From NCBI GenBank assembly GCA_964592125.1, contig CAZQBV010000103.1, forward strand, positions 1 through 8,122: 8,122 nt of DNA, given 5' to 3'. A model generated the notes under the pieces. That model saw nothing but the letters and a program-made list of their open reading frames with translations. It made no database searches and was not told where the DNA came from. This DNA comes from UBA5399 sp964592125. GTDB taxonomy: Bacteria > Bacillota > Clostridia > Christensenellales > Christensenellaceae. This document shows, piece by piece, positions 1-5,046 of this stretch (the stretch's first letter is position 1; each line of letters opens with the position of its first letter). The position numbers were made by a program, and so were the translations under genes.

Positions 1-4
1 GAGT

Positions 5-19
5 CGCGCATATTGCGCG
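5..19. repeat. Short perfect inverted repeat (CGCGCA / TGCGCG)
   Basis: The arms CGCGCA (5-10) and TGCGCG (14-19) are exact reverse complements around a 3-base centre. The repeat lies one base upstream of a second, longer palindrome. No T-tract follows on either strand, so it is not a complete intrinsic terminator. It could be the end of an upstream transcript's structure, part of an operator, or chance. The left edge of the window prevents a decision. Confidence 0.5.
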
Positions 20-20
20 T

Positions 21-44
21 GATTTGAAACAAATGTTTCAAATC
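21..44. promoter_or_regulatory. Palindromic operator candidate upstream of thyA
   Basis: GATTTGAAAC (21-30) and GTTTCAAATC (35-44) form a perfect 10-bp inverted repeat around a 4-base AAAT centre. The palindrome covers the place where the -35 element of the thyA promoter should be, and it ends six bases before the extended -10 at 50-58. That is the usual position for a dimeric repressor or activator site. The inner core AAC-N4-GTT resembles the Gram-positive LexA (DinR) box CGAAC-N4-GTTCG, but the outer C/G bases do not match. The regulator is therefore unknown. Confidence 0.5.
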
Positions 45-49
45 GGAAT

Positions 50-58
50 TGGTATGAT
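50..58 (+). promoter_or_regulatory. Extended -10 promoter of the thyA-folA operon
   Basis: TGGTATGAT at 50-58 fits the extended -10 form TGnTATAAT with one mismatch. No good -35 hexamer stands 16-18 bases upstream, since that interval lies inside the palindrome at 21-44. Extended -10 promoters can work with a weak -35. Transcription would start near 65, giving a leader of about 45 bases before the thyA start. Confidence 0.5.
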
Positions 59-100
59 ACAAAATGAAAGATAGAAGCATTCTGTAAAGGGAACGCAAAT

Positions 101-107
101 GGAGGAG
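101..107 (+). promoter_or_regulatory. Ribosome binding site that places the thyA start at 111
   Basis: GGAGGAG lies with its GGAGG core five bases before ATG 111. An in-frame ATG at 99 would overlap this motif and has only a weaker AAAGGGA upstream (86-92). Starting at 111 also aligns the N-terminus residue for residue with Bacillus-type ThyA as I recall it, so 111 is preferred. Confidence 0.7.
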
Positions 108-110
108 TGT

Positions 111-941
111 ATGAGCCGTGCCGACGAGATTTTTATAGCAAATTGCAAGGATATTTTAGAAAATGGATTTTGGGATACGGAGTATGATGTCAGGCCAAGG
201 TGGGAAGATGGGACACCTGCCCATACGGTAAAGCAGTTTGGTATAGTAAACCGATACAATTTGGCAGACGATTTTCCTGCGCTTACCATACGCCGTACTT
301 TTTTTAAATCGGCATTGGATGAAATATTGTGGATTTGGCAAAAGAAATCCAACGACATTCACGATTTGGGTAGCCGCATTTGGGATGCATGGGCAGATGA
401 GCAGGGAAGTATTGGCAAGGCCTATGGCTATCAACTGGGCGTGAAGCACAGCTATGCAGAGGGGGAGTTTGATCAGGTGGACAGGGTGTTGTTCGATTTG
501 AAGCACAACCCGCTTTCCCGCAGAATTATGACGAACTTGTACAACCATCATGACCTTTCCGAAATGAAGCTATACCCTTGTGCCTACAGTGTTACATTCA
601 ACGTAACAGGGGATAGGCTGAATGCGGTGCTGAACCAGCGCAGTCAAGATATGCTAGTCGCAAACAACTGGAATGTAACCCAATATGCGGCGCTGGTGCA
701 CATGATGGCTCAAGTAAGTGGGCTGAGGGCTGGCGAATTGGTGCATGTGATTGCGGATGCGCACATTTACGACCGCCATATACCCATTGTAGAGGATATT
801 TTAAAGCGTGAAACATACCCTGCCCCTAGGCTGTGGATGGACCAAAGCGTAACAGACTTTTATGAGTTTACCAAGGATAGCCTAAAGTTGGTGGACTATC
901 AGGCGCATGAGCTGGGCGTGTCCATACCTGTGGCAATTTGA
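111..941 (+). CDS. thyA: Thymidylate synthase (ThyA)
   Basis: This cytoplasmic enzyme methylates dUMP to dTMP with 5,10-methylene-tetrahydrofolate and releases dihydrofolate. The protein has 276 residues, close to the 264-280 usual for the family. Visible landmarks are the arginine pair SRR at 136-138, which binds phosphate across the dimer, and catalytic Cys157 in LYPCAY. Further on are the dUMP-binding block QRSQD (176-180) with Asn188 eight residues after the Asp, and DAHIY (216-220) with the conserved His and Tyr. The PCAY and DRHI contexts place it in the Bacillus/phi3T branch rather than the E. coli branch. The usual Gly before N-W/F-N and before DAHIY are both Ala here. An in-frame ATG at 99 would add MEEC, but the ribosome binding site favours 111. 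It is followed 24 bases later by folA, its usual partner. Identity is near certain. Confidence 0.97.
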   Translation: MSRADEIFIANCKDILENGFWDTEYDVRPRWEDGTPAHTVKQFGIVNRYNLADDFPALTIRRTFFKSALDEILWIWQKKSNDIHDLGSRIWDAWADEQGSIGKAYGYQLGVKHSYAEGEFDQVDRVLFDLKHNPLSRRIMTNLYNHHDLSEMKLYPCAYSVTFNVTGDRLNAVLNQRSQDMLVANNWNVTQYAALVHMMAQVSGLRAGELVHVIADAHIYDRHIPIVEDILKRETYPAPRLWMDQSVTDFYEFTKDSLKLVDYQAHELGVSIPVAI

Positions 942-965
942 AAAGTAGGACGGGAGAAACAGTAG

Positions 966-1475
966 ATGAATTTTATAGTAGCGGTAGAAGAAAACTGGGG
1001 GATAGGGAAGAACAATGATTTGTTGTTCCGGTTGCCTCCCGATATGGCATATTTCAAAGAAAAAACAATGGGCAAAGTGGTGGTGATGGGTGAAGCCACG
1101 CTAAAATCGTTGCCCGGCAGCAAGGGATTGCCCGGGCGTACCAATGTGGTGCTTTCGGACAACCCCGGTTTTTCCTGTGAAAATGTGGTGCTGTGCCGCA
1201 GCATGGCAGAATTATTTGATGTATTGAGCAACTATAACAGTGAAGATATATTCGTGATAGGCGGCGCCTCTGTATACAATCAGCTAATGGACTGTTGCGA
1301 TACAGCTTATATTACAAAAGTGCAGCGCAGTGTGCCGCATGATGTGTCTATTCATTCGCTGGATGGGCGGGATGGATGGCAAATAAAAGAGACCTCTGAA
1401 ATGATGGACTACAAAGGTCTCCAATTTACATTTAATGTGTATCAAAACACCAAGGTGCGCGCATTTGCGCCATAG
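966..1475 (+). CDS. folA: Dihydrofolate reductase (FolA/DfrA)
   Basis: This enzyme reduces the dihydrofolate released by ThyA to tetrahydrofolate and is the target of trimethoprim in the family. It has 169 residues, a normal length. The order of motifs is classic: the WGIGKNNDL loop (11-19), LPPDMAYFK with catalytic Asp26, VVVMG (38-42), LPGRTNVVLS with the folate-binding Arg58, the dinucleotide motif VIGGASVY (97-104), and AYITKV with Thr117. GGGAGA at 952-957, eight bases before ATG 966, is the ribosome binding site. The gene sits 24 bases after thyA and is probably cotranscribed from the promoter at 50-58. Position 43, where E. coli has Arg44 contacting the NADPH 2'-phosphate, is Glu, and the second contact (E. 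coli Arg98) is not Arg either. Its stop is two bases from the convergent glnA stop. Confidence 0.96.
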   Translation: MNFIVAVEENWGIGKNNDLLFRLPPDMAYFKEKTMGKVVVMGEATLKSLPGSKGLPGRTNVVLSDNPGFSCENVVLCRSMAELFDVLSNYNSEDIFVIGGASVYNQLMDCCDTAYITKVQRSVPHDVSIHSLDGRDGWQIKETSEMMDYKGLQFTFNVYQNTKVRAFAP

Positions 1476-1477
1476 TT

Positions 1478-2809
1478 CTAGTACTTGGTTAAATACTCGT
1501 TTAGCTCCCAATCGTGAACGTGGGAGGAGTAATCCAGCCATTCCTCTTCCTTGCCTTTTAAATATTTGCGGAAGGCGCTTTCTCCCAAAACTTCTTTCAT
1601 AAGCGGATCGCGCGAAAATTCGCCAATGGCGTCTATCATGTTATGAGGCATCCGCTTTATTTTGTGTGTTTTCTTTTCCTCATCCGTTAGTGTATAAATA
1701 TTTTTATTCACTGGCGGCGGGGGCACTTTTCCATTTTTCATCCCCTCCAGACCGGCGGCCAATGCTGCTGCAAAAGCAAGGTATGGATTTGCAGTGGGGT
1801 CGGGGTTTCTTAGCTCCAGCCTAGTGCCCGAACCCTTTGCATGGGGAACGCGTACCAAAGGACTGCGGTTTTTTGCCGACCATGCAATGTAAAGTGGCGC
1901 TTCGTAGCCCGGCACCATGCGCTTGTAGGAGTTTATGGTGGGGTTGGTCAGCAAAGCCATGCCTTGCGCGTGATCCAAAATACCTGTCATAAAGCCATAT
2001 GCCTGTGAGGATAGCCCCAGTTCGTCTTCAGAGCAACAAAAGGCATTGCCGGTTTGGGCGCATAGCGACATATTGATGTGCATACCGCTGCCTGCTACGC
2101 CAAATTTTGGCTTGGGCATAAATGTGGCATGCAGGTTGTGATCCAGCGCAATGCGCTTCACCACTATTTTAAAGGTCATCACGTTATCGGCCATTGTAAG
2201 TGCGTTGCCATATTTAAAGTCTATTTCATGCTGCCCAGCGGCGCATTCGTGGTGGGAGGCTTCTATTTCAAAGCCCATTTCCTCCAGCGCTATGCAAATA
2301 TCGCGTCGGGCGCTGCCGCCGGTATCCAGCGGGGCAAGGTCGAAATAGCCGCCTTCATCGCTGGTTTCTATGGTAGCCTTGCCATTTGCATCCTTTTCAA
2401 ATAGGAAGAATTCGCACTCTGGCCCTGTGTTGAAACTGTAGCCCAGCTTTTCCGCCTCGGCCAGTTGACGCTTTAATATATGCCTGGGGCAGGCGTTGTA
2501 GGGCTGGCCATCCGGTGTGTATACATCGCAGATAAATCTGGCAGTGCGACCTTTTTTGTTGGACCAAGGGAACACCTCGAAGGTGTCTATATCCGGCAGT
2601 AGCATCATGTCCGATTCTTCTATGCGTGCAAAGCCATCTATAGAAGAACCGTCGAACATGCATCCTTCGTCTATCACTTTATCCACGCTGCTGGCCATTA
2701 CAGTAATATTTTTCAAAATGCCAAAAATATCTGTAAATTGCAGGCGCAAAAACTTTATATCCTTTTCTTTGATGATTTCATGAACGTCTTGTTTTGTGTA
2801 TCTTGCCAT
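1478..2809 (-). CDS. glnA: Glutamine synthetase type I, alpha subclass
   Basis: This enzyme makes glutamine from glutamate, ammonia and ATP as a cytoplasmic dodecamer and is the main ammonium assimilation step. The 443-residue length matches the Bacillus/clostridial alpha form, not the longer adenylylated beta form. Visible motifs are FDGSSIDGF (52-60), and RIEESDM (62-68), whose Arg62 matches the feedback-inhibition arginine of the Bacillus enzyme. Metal ligands are in GPECEFF (E131, E133) and SHHECAAGQHEID (E188, E195). SGMHINMS holds H244, GYEAP holds E303, and NRSPLVR plus the GTRLELRNPDP block follow. The C-terminus ends ELNEYLTKY, as in Bacillus GlnA. AAAGGAGA seven bases upstream supports the ATG at 2809. 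In Bacillus such enzymes are feedback-inhibited by glutamine and bind the GlnR/TnrA regulators. No glnR gene or GlnR/TnrA box (TGTNAN7TNACA) is visible here. Confidence 0.97.
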   Translation of the reverse strand: MARYTKQDVHEIIKEKDIKFLRLQFTDIFGILKNITVMASSVDKVIDEGCMFDGSSIDGFARIEESDMMLLPDIDTFEVFPWSNKKGRTARFICDVYTPDGQPYNACPRHILKRQLAEAEKLGYSFNTGPECEFFLFEKDANGKATIETSDEGGYFDLAPLDTGGSARRDICIALEEMGFEIEASHHECAAGQHEIDFKYGNALTMADNVMTFKIVVKRIALDHNLHATFMPKPKFGVAGSGMHINMSLCAQTGNAFCCSEDELGLSSQAYGFMTGILDHAQGMALLTNPTINSYKRMVPGYEAPLYIAWSAKNRSPLVRVPHAKGSGTRLELRNPDPTANPYLAFAAALAAGLEGMKNGKVPPPPVNKNIYTLTDEEKKTHKIKRMPHNMIDAIGEFSRDPLMKEVLGESAFRKYLKGKEEEWLDYSSHVHDWELNEYLTKY

Positions 2810-2840
2810 TGGCTATCTCCTTTGTTGGTCTGCTTTTATC

Positions 2841-2870
2841 ATTATACATGAAAAATGCTTTTTCGATCAA
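2841..2870 (-). promoter_or_regulatory. Sigma-A-type promoter of glnA
   Basis: Read on the minus strand, TTGATC (2870-2865) and a perfect TATAAT (2846-2841) are separated by 18 bases. Transcription would begin near 2834, about 25 bases before the glnA ATG. The spacer contains the inverted repeat GAAAAA-GCA-TTTTTC (2864-2850), which could bend DNA or bind a regulator but is AT-rich enough to arise by chance. Confidence 0.75.
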
Positions 2871-2881
2871 GTATTGCATAT

Positions 2882-2910
2882 GAAAAAAGGCTTCGCTGCT
2901 TGCGAAGCCT
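2882..2910 (-). terminator. Intrinsic terminator of yerB
   Basis: On the minus strand AGGCTTCGC (2910-2902) pairs perfectly with GCGAAGCCT (2896-2888) around a 5-base loop and runs directly into TTTTTT. It begins seven bases after the yerB stop codon and ends 12 bases before the glnA -35 element. It therefore insulates glnA from yerB transcription. Confidence 0.92.
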
Positions 2911-2916
2911 AATGTT

Positions 2917-4095
2917 TTAGCTGGGCTGGTCGGCATTTGTCATATAGTTTGTACCATCGGTGTAGTTTATGGATACAGGCTTGTTGTTGGGGTAAATTTC
3001 TATCCAAGTGTTGCCCGGTGTCATCACAATTTCCTCGCCATTTTCATCGTAATAAATGGTGGGGGCATTTGCCGCGTTCTCGCGTTTCCAAGTGCCTTTT
3101 ATATGTTTTCCGTGAATGATATACTCCGCAGGGCCTTCGCCAAACACGTCCACTTGCTTGTGTTCATCTGGAAAATCCAAAACGGTGGCGTATTGTACAA
3201 TTAGGTTTTGTACTTCCAGCGGCTTGCCTGTTTCTTCCGCAATAAATTCTTTGCCGCTCATGTAGCGAATCAATTTGTCTTTGGCTGCGTCGTATTTATA
3301 TTCCACCCAGTTTTGCTTCTGAGACCAAAATGCCAGCTCTATATTCTCAATTGCGGGCATATCTGCATAGTCCTTTAGCGGATAATACAGGAAGGGTCTG
3401 CGCATGGTTGGTTCGTAGTTGTATACTTCCAAGTTTTTGTGTAGCTCGGTATAGGCAGTGTGCTCCAGTTTTTTGCCTGTATTTTTACGGCGATAGATAT
3501 ATTCCGCATTCACTGCGCGCTTGCCTGCCGCGTTGATTCGCACTTTGATATGGTCGCCACTGGGGCCAAAAATGTAGGTTTCCACCCCGGGGGTTTCAGG
3601 GCCGCCCTGGTGCACATACAGCGCATCCCATTCGCCTTGAATCCATTGGTGATAGTAGCGAGAGGAGCGTACAGGACCCACTTCCAAAGTTTCGGGCGAA
3701 TCCTTTTGCCACAAAATATCGTTAAAAACGCAAGTGAAACGAGTGTCTATGCCTTCTATCATAGTTTCGTATACCACGTCTGCCCATTGAATGCCCTGCT
3801 GCGGGCGGGCGGGCGGTTCGTTCTCTATTTGCACTATAATTGGCTTGTAAGTTGTGTTGCCACCTTTCAGACCTGTGGTGGGGGATGCATCCTCCGGCAG
3901 AGGGTTTGCTGTTGGAGTGGGGCTGGGGTCGCCTGTTTTTTGGGGCGTTTGTGCTGGTGTGTTTTCCTCTGTTGCAGCGGGGTTCGCGGTTGCTGTTGCG
4001 GCATCAGTTTCTGCTGGTGTGGCAGTATTCGCGCAGCCTGTAAACACGCCAAATGCCAGTATGGCACACAGCGTAATAAGCAAAAATCTTTTCAT
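2917..4095 (-). CDS. yerB: YerB-like lipoprotein (DUF3048)
   Basis: Predicted lipid-anchored extracytoplasmic protein of 392 residues, of unknown biochemical function. It begins MKRFLLITLC, a short basic start and hydrophobic stretch ending in a lipobox-like FTGC with Cys21 as the modified residue. A Thr/Pro/Ala linker follows (about 22-75). The DUF3048 N-terminal domain (about 75-225) shows KPIIVQIENEPPARPQQG, ADVVYE, EGIDTRF, the VGPVRSSRYYH signature (139-149) and ALYVHQGGP. The C-terminal domain (about 255-375) has NLIVQYA, GEGPAEYIIHGKHIKGTWKR and PGNTWIEIYP. The frame is open 14 codons further upstream to an ATG at 4137. ATG 4095 is chosen because AAAGGGA lies eight bases before it and the signal peptide starts there. 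It appears monocistronic, with its own promoter at 4309-4336 and terminator at 2882-2910. The symbol reflects family resemblance only. Confidence 0.9.
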   Translation of the reverse strand: MKRFLLITLCAILAFGVFTGCANTATPAETDAATATANPAATEENTPAQTPQKTGDPSPTPTANPLPEDASPTTGLKGGNTTYKPIIVQIENEPPARPQQGIQWADVVYETMIEGIDTRFTCVFNDILWQKDSPETLEVGPVRSSRYYHQWIQGEWDALYVHQGGPETPGVETYIFGPSGDHIKVRINAAGKRAVNAEYIYRRKNTGKKLEHTAYTELHKNLEVYNYEPTMRRPFLYYPLKDYADMPAIENIELAFWSQKQNWVEYKYDAAKDKLIRYMSGKEFIAEETGKPLEVQNLIVQYATVLDFPDEHKQVDVFGEGPAEYIIHGKHIKGTWKRENAANAPTIYYDENGEEIVMTPGNTWIEIYPNNKPVSINYTDGTNYMTNADQPS

Positions 4096-4131
4096 TCTAT
4101 AAGTCCCTTTCCAGTTGACAAGTAAACAATA

Positions 4132-4172
4132 CATCACTTCTACACAAAGCAGCAGCTAAAATTGAAGTGATG
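4132..4172. repeat. Spaced 9-bp perfect inverted repeat in the yerB leader
   Basis: CATCACTTC (4132-4140) and GAAGTGATG (4164-4172) are exact reverse complements with 23 bases between them. Their centres are 32 bases apart, about three helical turns, so they could be two half-sites for one DNA-binding protein. Equally, they could form a long-loop stem in the yerB mRNA 36-77 bases before its start codon. Confidence 0.45.
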
Positions 4173-4259
4173 ACACGAAGCAAATGAATACAAAATAAAG
4201 AATTTATGATTTCTATTGTTCATTTACTACGTAATAAAACAGCGCATGCAATGCCCCCT

Positions 4260-4291
4260 AAAAAACGAAATGGGCGGGCAAACGCCGATTT
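4260..4291 (-). terminator. Terminator-like hairpin in the yerB leader (possible attenuator)
   Basis: On the minus strand AAATCGGCG (4291-4283) can pair with CGCCCATTT (4276-4268) with one C-C mismatch and a 6-base loop. CG and then TTTTTT (4265-4260) follow. It lies only about 10 bases past the predicted yerB transcription start. TGCCC in the stem-loop (4280-4276) can instead pair with GGGCA just downstream (4256-4252), which would disrupt the hairpin. It may be a conditional attenuator or the terminator relic of a former upstream gene. Confidence 0.35.
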
Positions 4292-4308
4292 ATTTCAAAT
4301 ACTTCTTG

Positions 4309-4336
4309 ATTATACCATAACAGAAGTTGAATTCAA
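4309..4336 (-). promoter_or_regulatory. Promoter of yerB
   Basis: On the minus strand TTGAAT (4336-4331) and a perfect TATAAT (4314-4309) are 16 bases apart, and TGG precedes the -10 (extended -10). Transcription would start near 4302, leaving a leader of about 205 bases before the yerB ATG. The -35 lies inside the 10-bp palindrome TTGAATTCAA (4327-4336). Confidence 0.6.
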
Positions 4337-4411
4337 TCTTTTTCTGGCTGGAAGCTTGTAAAGGAATGATGAATAATATCTACTTATATTTTTGTAGAGA
4401 GAGTAGAATAC

Positions 4412-4442
4412 TGCAAATGGTAACTGCAAATGCGTGCAAATG
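4412..4442 (+). repeat. Three direct repeats TGCAAATG upstream of the division-gene promoter
   Basis: Identical octamers occur at 4412-4419, 4425-4432 and 4435-4442, with start-to-start spacings of 13 and 10 bases. The last copy ends nine bases before the -35 element at 4452. That is a typical activator position, but no known box is recognised. Confidence 0.6.
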
Positions 4443-4451
4443 GGCTATTGC

Positions 4452-4480
4452 TTGAAGATTTTATGCGAATATGCTATGAT
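4452..4480 (+). promoter_or_regulatory. Promoter of the DivIC/FtsB-like gene
   Basis: TTGAAG (4452-4457) and TATGAT (4475-4480) are 17 bases apart, and TGC before the -10 gives an extended -10 identical in type to that of thyA. The start point would be near 4487, about 27 bases before the TTG start. That excludes an ATG at 4430 as the real start, because it lies upstream of the promoter. Confidence 0.7.
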
Positions 4481-4500
4481 ATTTGTATTGAATTGCAAAC

Positions 4501-4505
4501 GGAGG
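4501..4505 (+). promoter_or_regulatory. Ribosome binding site fixing the TTG start at 4514
   Basis: A perfect GGAGG core is eight bases before TTG 4514, and no ATG or GTG is better placed. The resulting protein begins with a basic stretch and then a membrane helix, as expected for the family. Confidence 0.75.
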
Positions 4506-4513
4506 CGAGATTT

Positions 4514-4900
4514 TTGACAAAAAAGAAAAAGTTCACTTTTGGCAAGATGAAGCTGATTATATTGGTAGGGGTGCTCGTTTATGTGGGGTTTACCTATGTG
4601 AGCCATCAGTCGGTCTTAGCGCAGCAACAGCAACGGCAAATAGCGCTGCAACAGCAAAAAGAACAACTGGAGCGGGATATAGACTTTAAAAAGAGCGAGC
4701 TGGATCACATTGGTTCCAATGAATATGTGGAGCAACAGGCGCGGGAACGCCTTGGCTGGCTGAAAGAGGATGAAATAAAATATGTAGAGGGTTCGGCGGG
4801 GGTGCGGCCGGGGGCGGCGCAAACCAGCGGTACAGAGGGCACACCGGGGGAGACGGGGCAGCAAGCCACTCCTACACCAAGTCCCACAGATGAAGGGTAA
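4514..4900 (+). CDS. Septum formation initiator, DivIC/FtsB family
   Basis: Predicted bitopic membrane protein of the cell-division complex. In the family it joins FtsL/DivIB-type partners at the septum to regulate peptidoglycan synthesis. With the TTG start it has 128 residues. They comprise a Lys-rich cytoplasmic start (2-6), one membrane helix (about 13-30), a Gln/Glu/Lys-rich coiled coil (about 33-66) and the family signature NEYVEQQARERLGWLKEDE (69-87). A Gly/Thr/Pro-rich, probably disordered tail follows (about 94-128). The DNA coding this tail is strikingly G-rich (about 4790-4860) compared with its surroundings. The neighbours are not division genes, and the gene has its own promoter and terminator, so it is monocistronic. 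DivIC and FtsB cannot be told apart by sequence at this length, so no symbol is given. Confidence 0.87.
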   Translation: MTKKKKFTFGKMKLIILVGVLVYVGFTYVSHQSVLAQQQQRQIALQQQKEQLERDIDFKKSELDHIGSNEYVEQQARERLGWLKEDEIKYVEGSAGVRPGAAQTSGTEGTPGETGQQATPTPSPTDEG

Positions 4901-4914
4901 CAGTAAGAACGTAT

Positions 4915-4946
4915 AGGCTTCTTGTAATGGACAAGAGGCCTTTTTT
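4915..4946 (+). terminator. Intrinsic terminator of the division gene
   Basis: AGGCTTCTTGT (4915-4925) pairs with ACAAGAGGCCT (4931-4941) over 11 bp, including one G-U pair, around the loop AATGG. Six Ts follow. It starts 14 bases after the stop codon. Confidence 0.9.
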
Positions 4947-4984
4947 GTGCATGGATTATTGTAGAGTGGAGGTATAGCCGATCA

Positions 4985-5023
4985 TAAAAACAACAGCCGA
5001 AAGAGTTTTCTTTCGGCTGTTGT
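4985..5023 (-). terminator. Intrinsic terminator of the surface-protein gene
   Basis: A perfect 15-bp stem (4990-5004 with 5009-5023) closes a 4-base loop. On the minus strand it is followed by a run of Ts (4990-4986). It lies 23 bases past the stop codon at 5047. The plus side has no T-tract, so it serves mainly the minus strand. Confidence 0.9.
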
Positions 5024-5046
5024 GTGATGCTATTTATGCTTCTGGT

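Larger units (their letters stand above)
4096..4513. other. Divergent intergenic region with yerB leader and division-gene control region
   Basis: No credible gene lies in these 418 bases. The frame upstream of both flanking starts stays open for some codons but lacks ribosome binding sites. It holds a minus-strand promoter (4309-4336), a leader of about 200 bases for yerB with a terminator-like hairpin (4260-4291) and a 9-bp inverted repeat (4132-4172), and the plus-strand promoter of the division gene (4452-4480) preceded by three TGCAAATG repeats. A near-palindrome TTACTAC/GTAATAA (4224-4237, one mismatched pair) and a short GCAT-GCA-ATGC repeat (4244-4254) also lie in the leader. Their role is unknown. 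Confidence 0.6.

Noticed and set aside
99..110. Earlier in-frame ATG for thyA
   Set aside because: It overlaps the GGAGGAG that serves ATG 111, and the added MEEC has no counterpart in the family.
1450..1475. Possible bidirectional terminator at the folA/glnA junction
   Set aside because: Only 4-bp stems (GCGC/GCGC, CACC/GGTG) can be drawn, with no proper loop or T-tract.
3460..4125. Long plus-strand open frame opposite yerB (221 codons)
   Set aside because: It is a shadow of yerB, with Cys/Phe-rich composition, no ribosome binding site and no recognisable motifs.
4096..4137. Longer yerB start at 4137
   Set aside because: It would place 14 residues before the lipoprotein signal peptide, and the ribosome binding site fits 4095.
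4968..4985. GGAGG between the two terminators, looking like a ribosome binding site
   Set aside because: No ATG, GTG or TTG follows at a usable distance before the hairpin. It may be a relic of a lost downstream gene, but nothing supports that.
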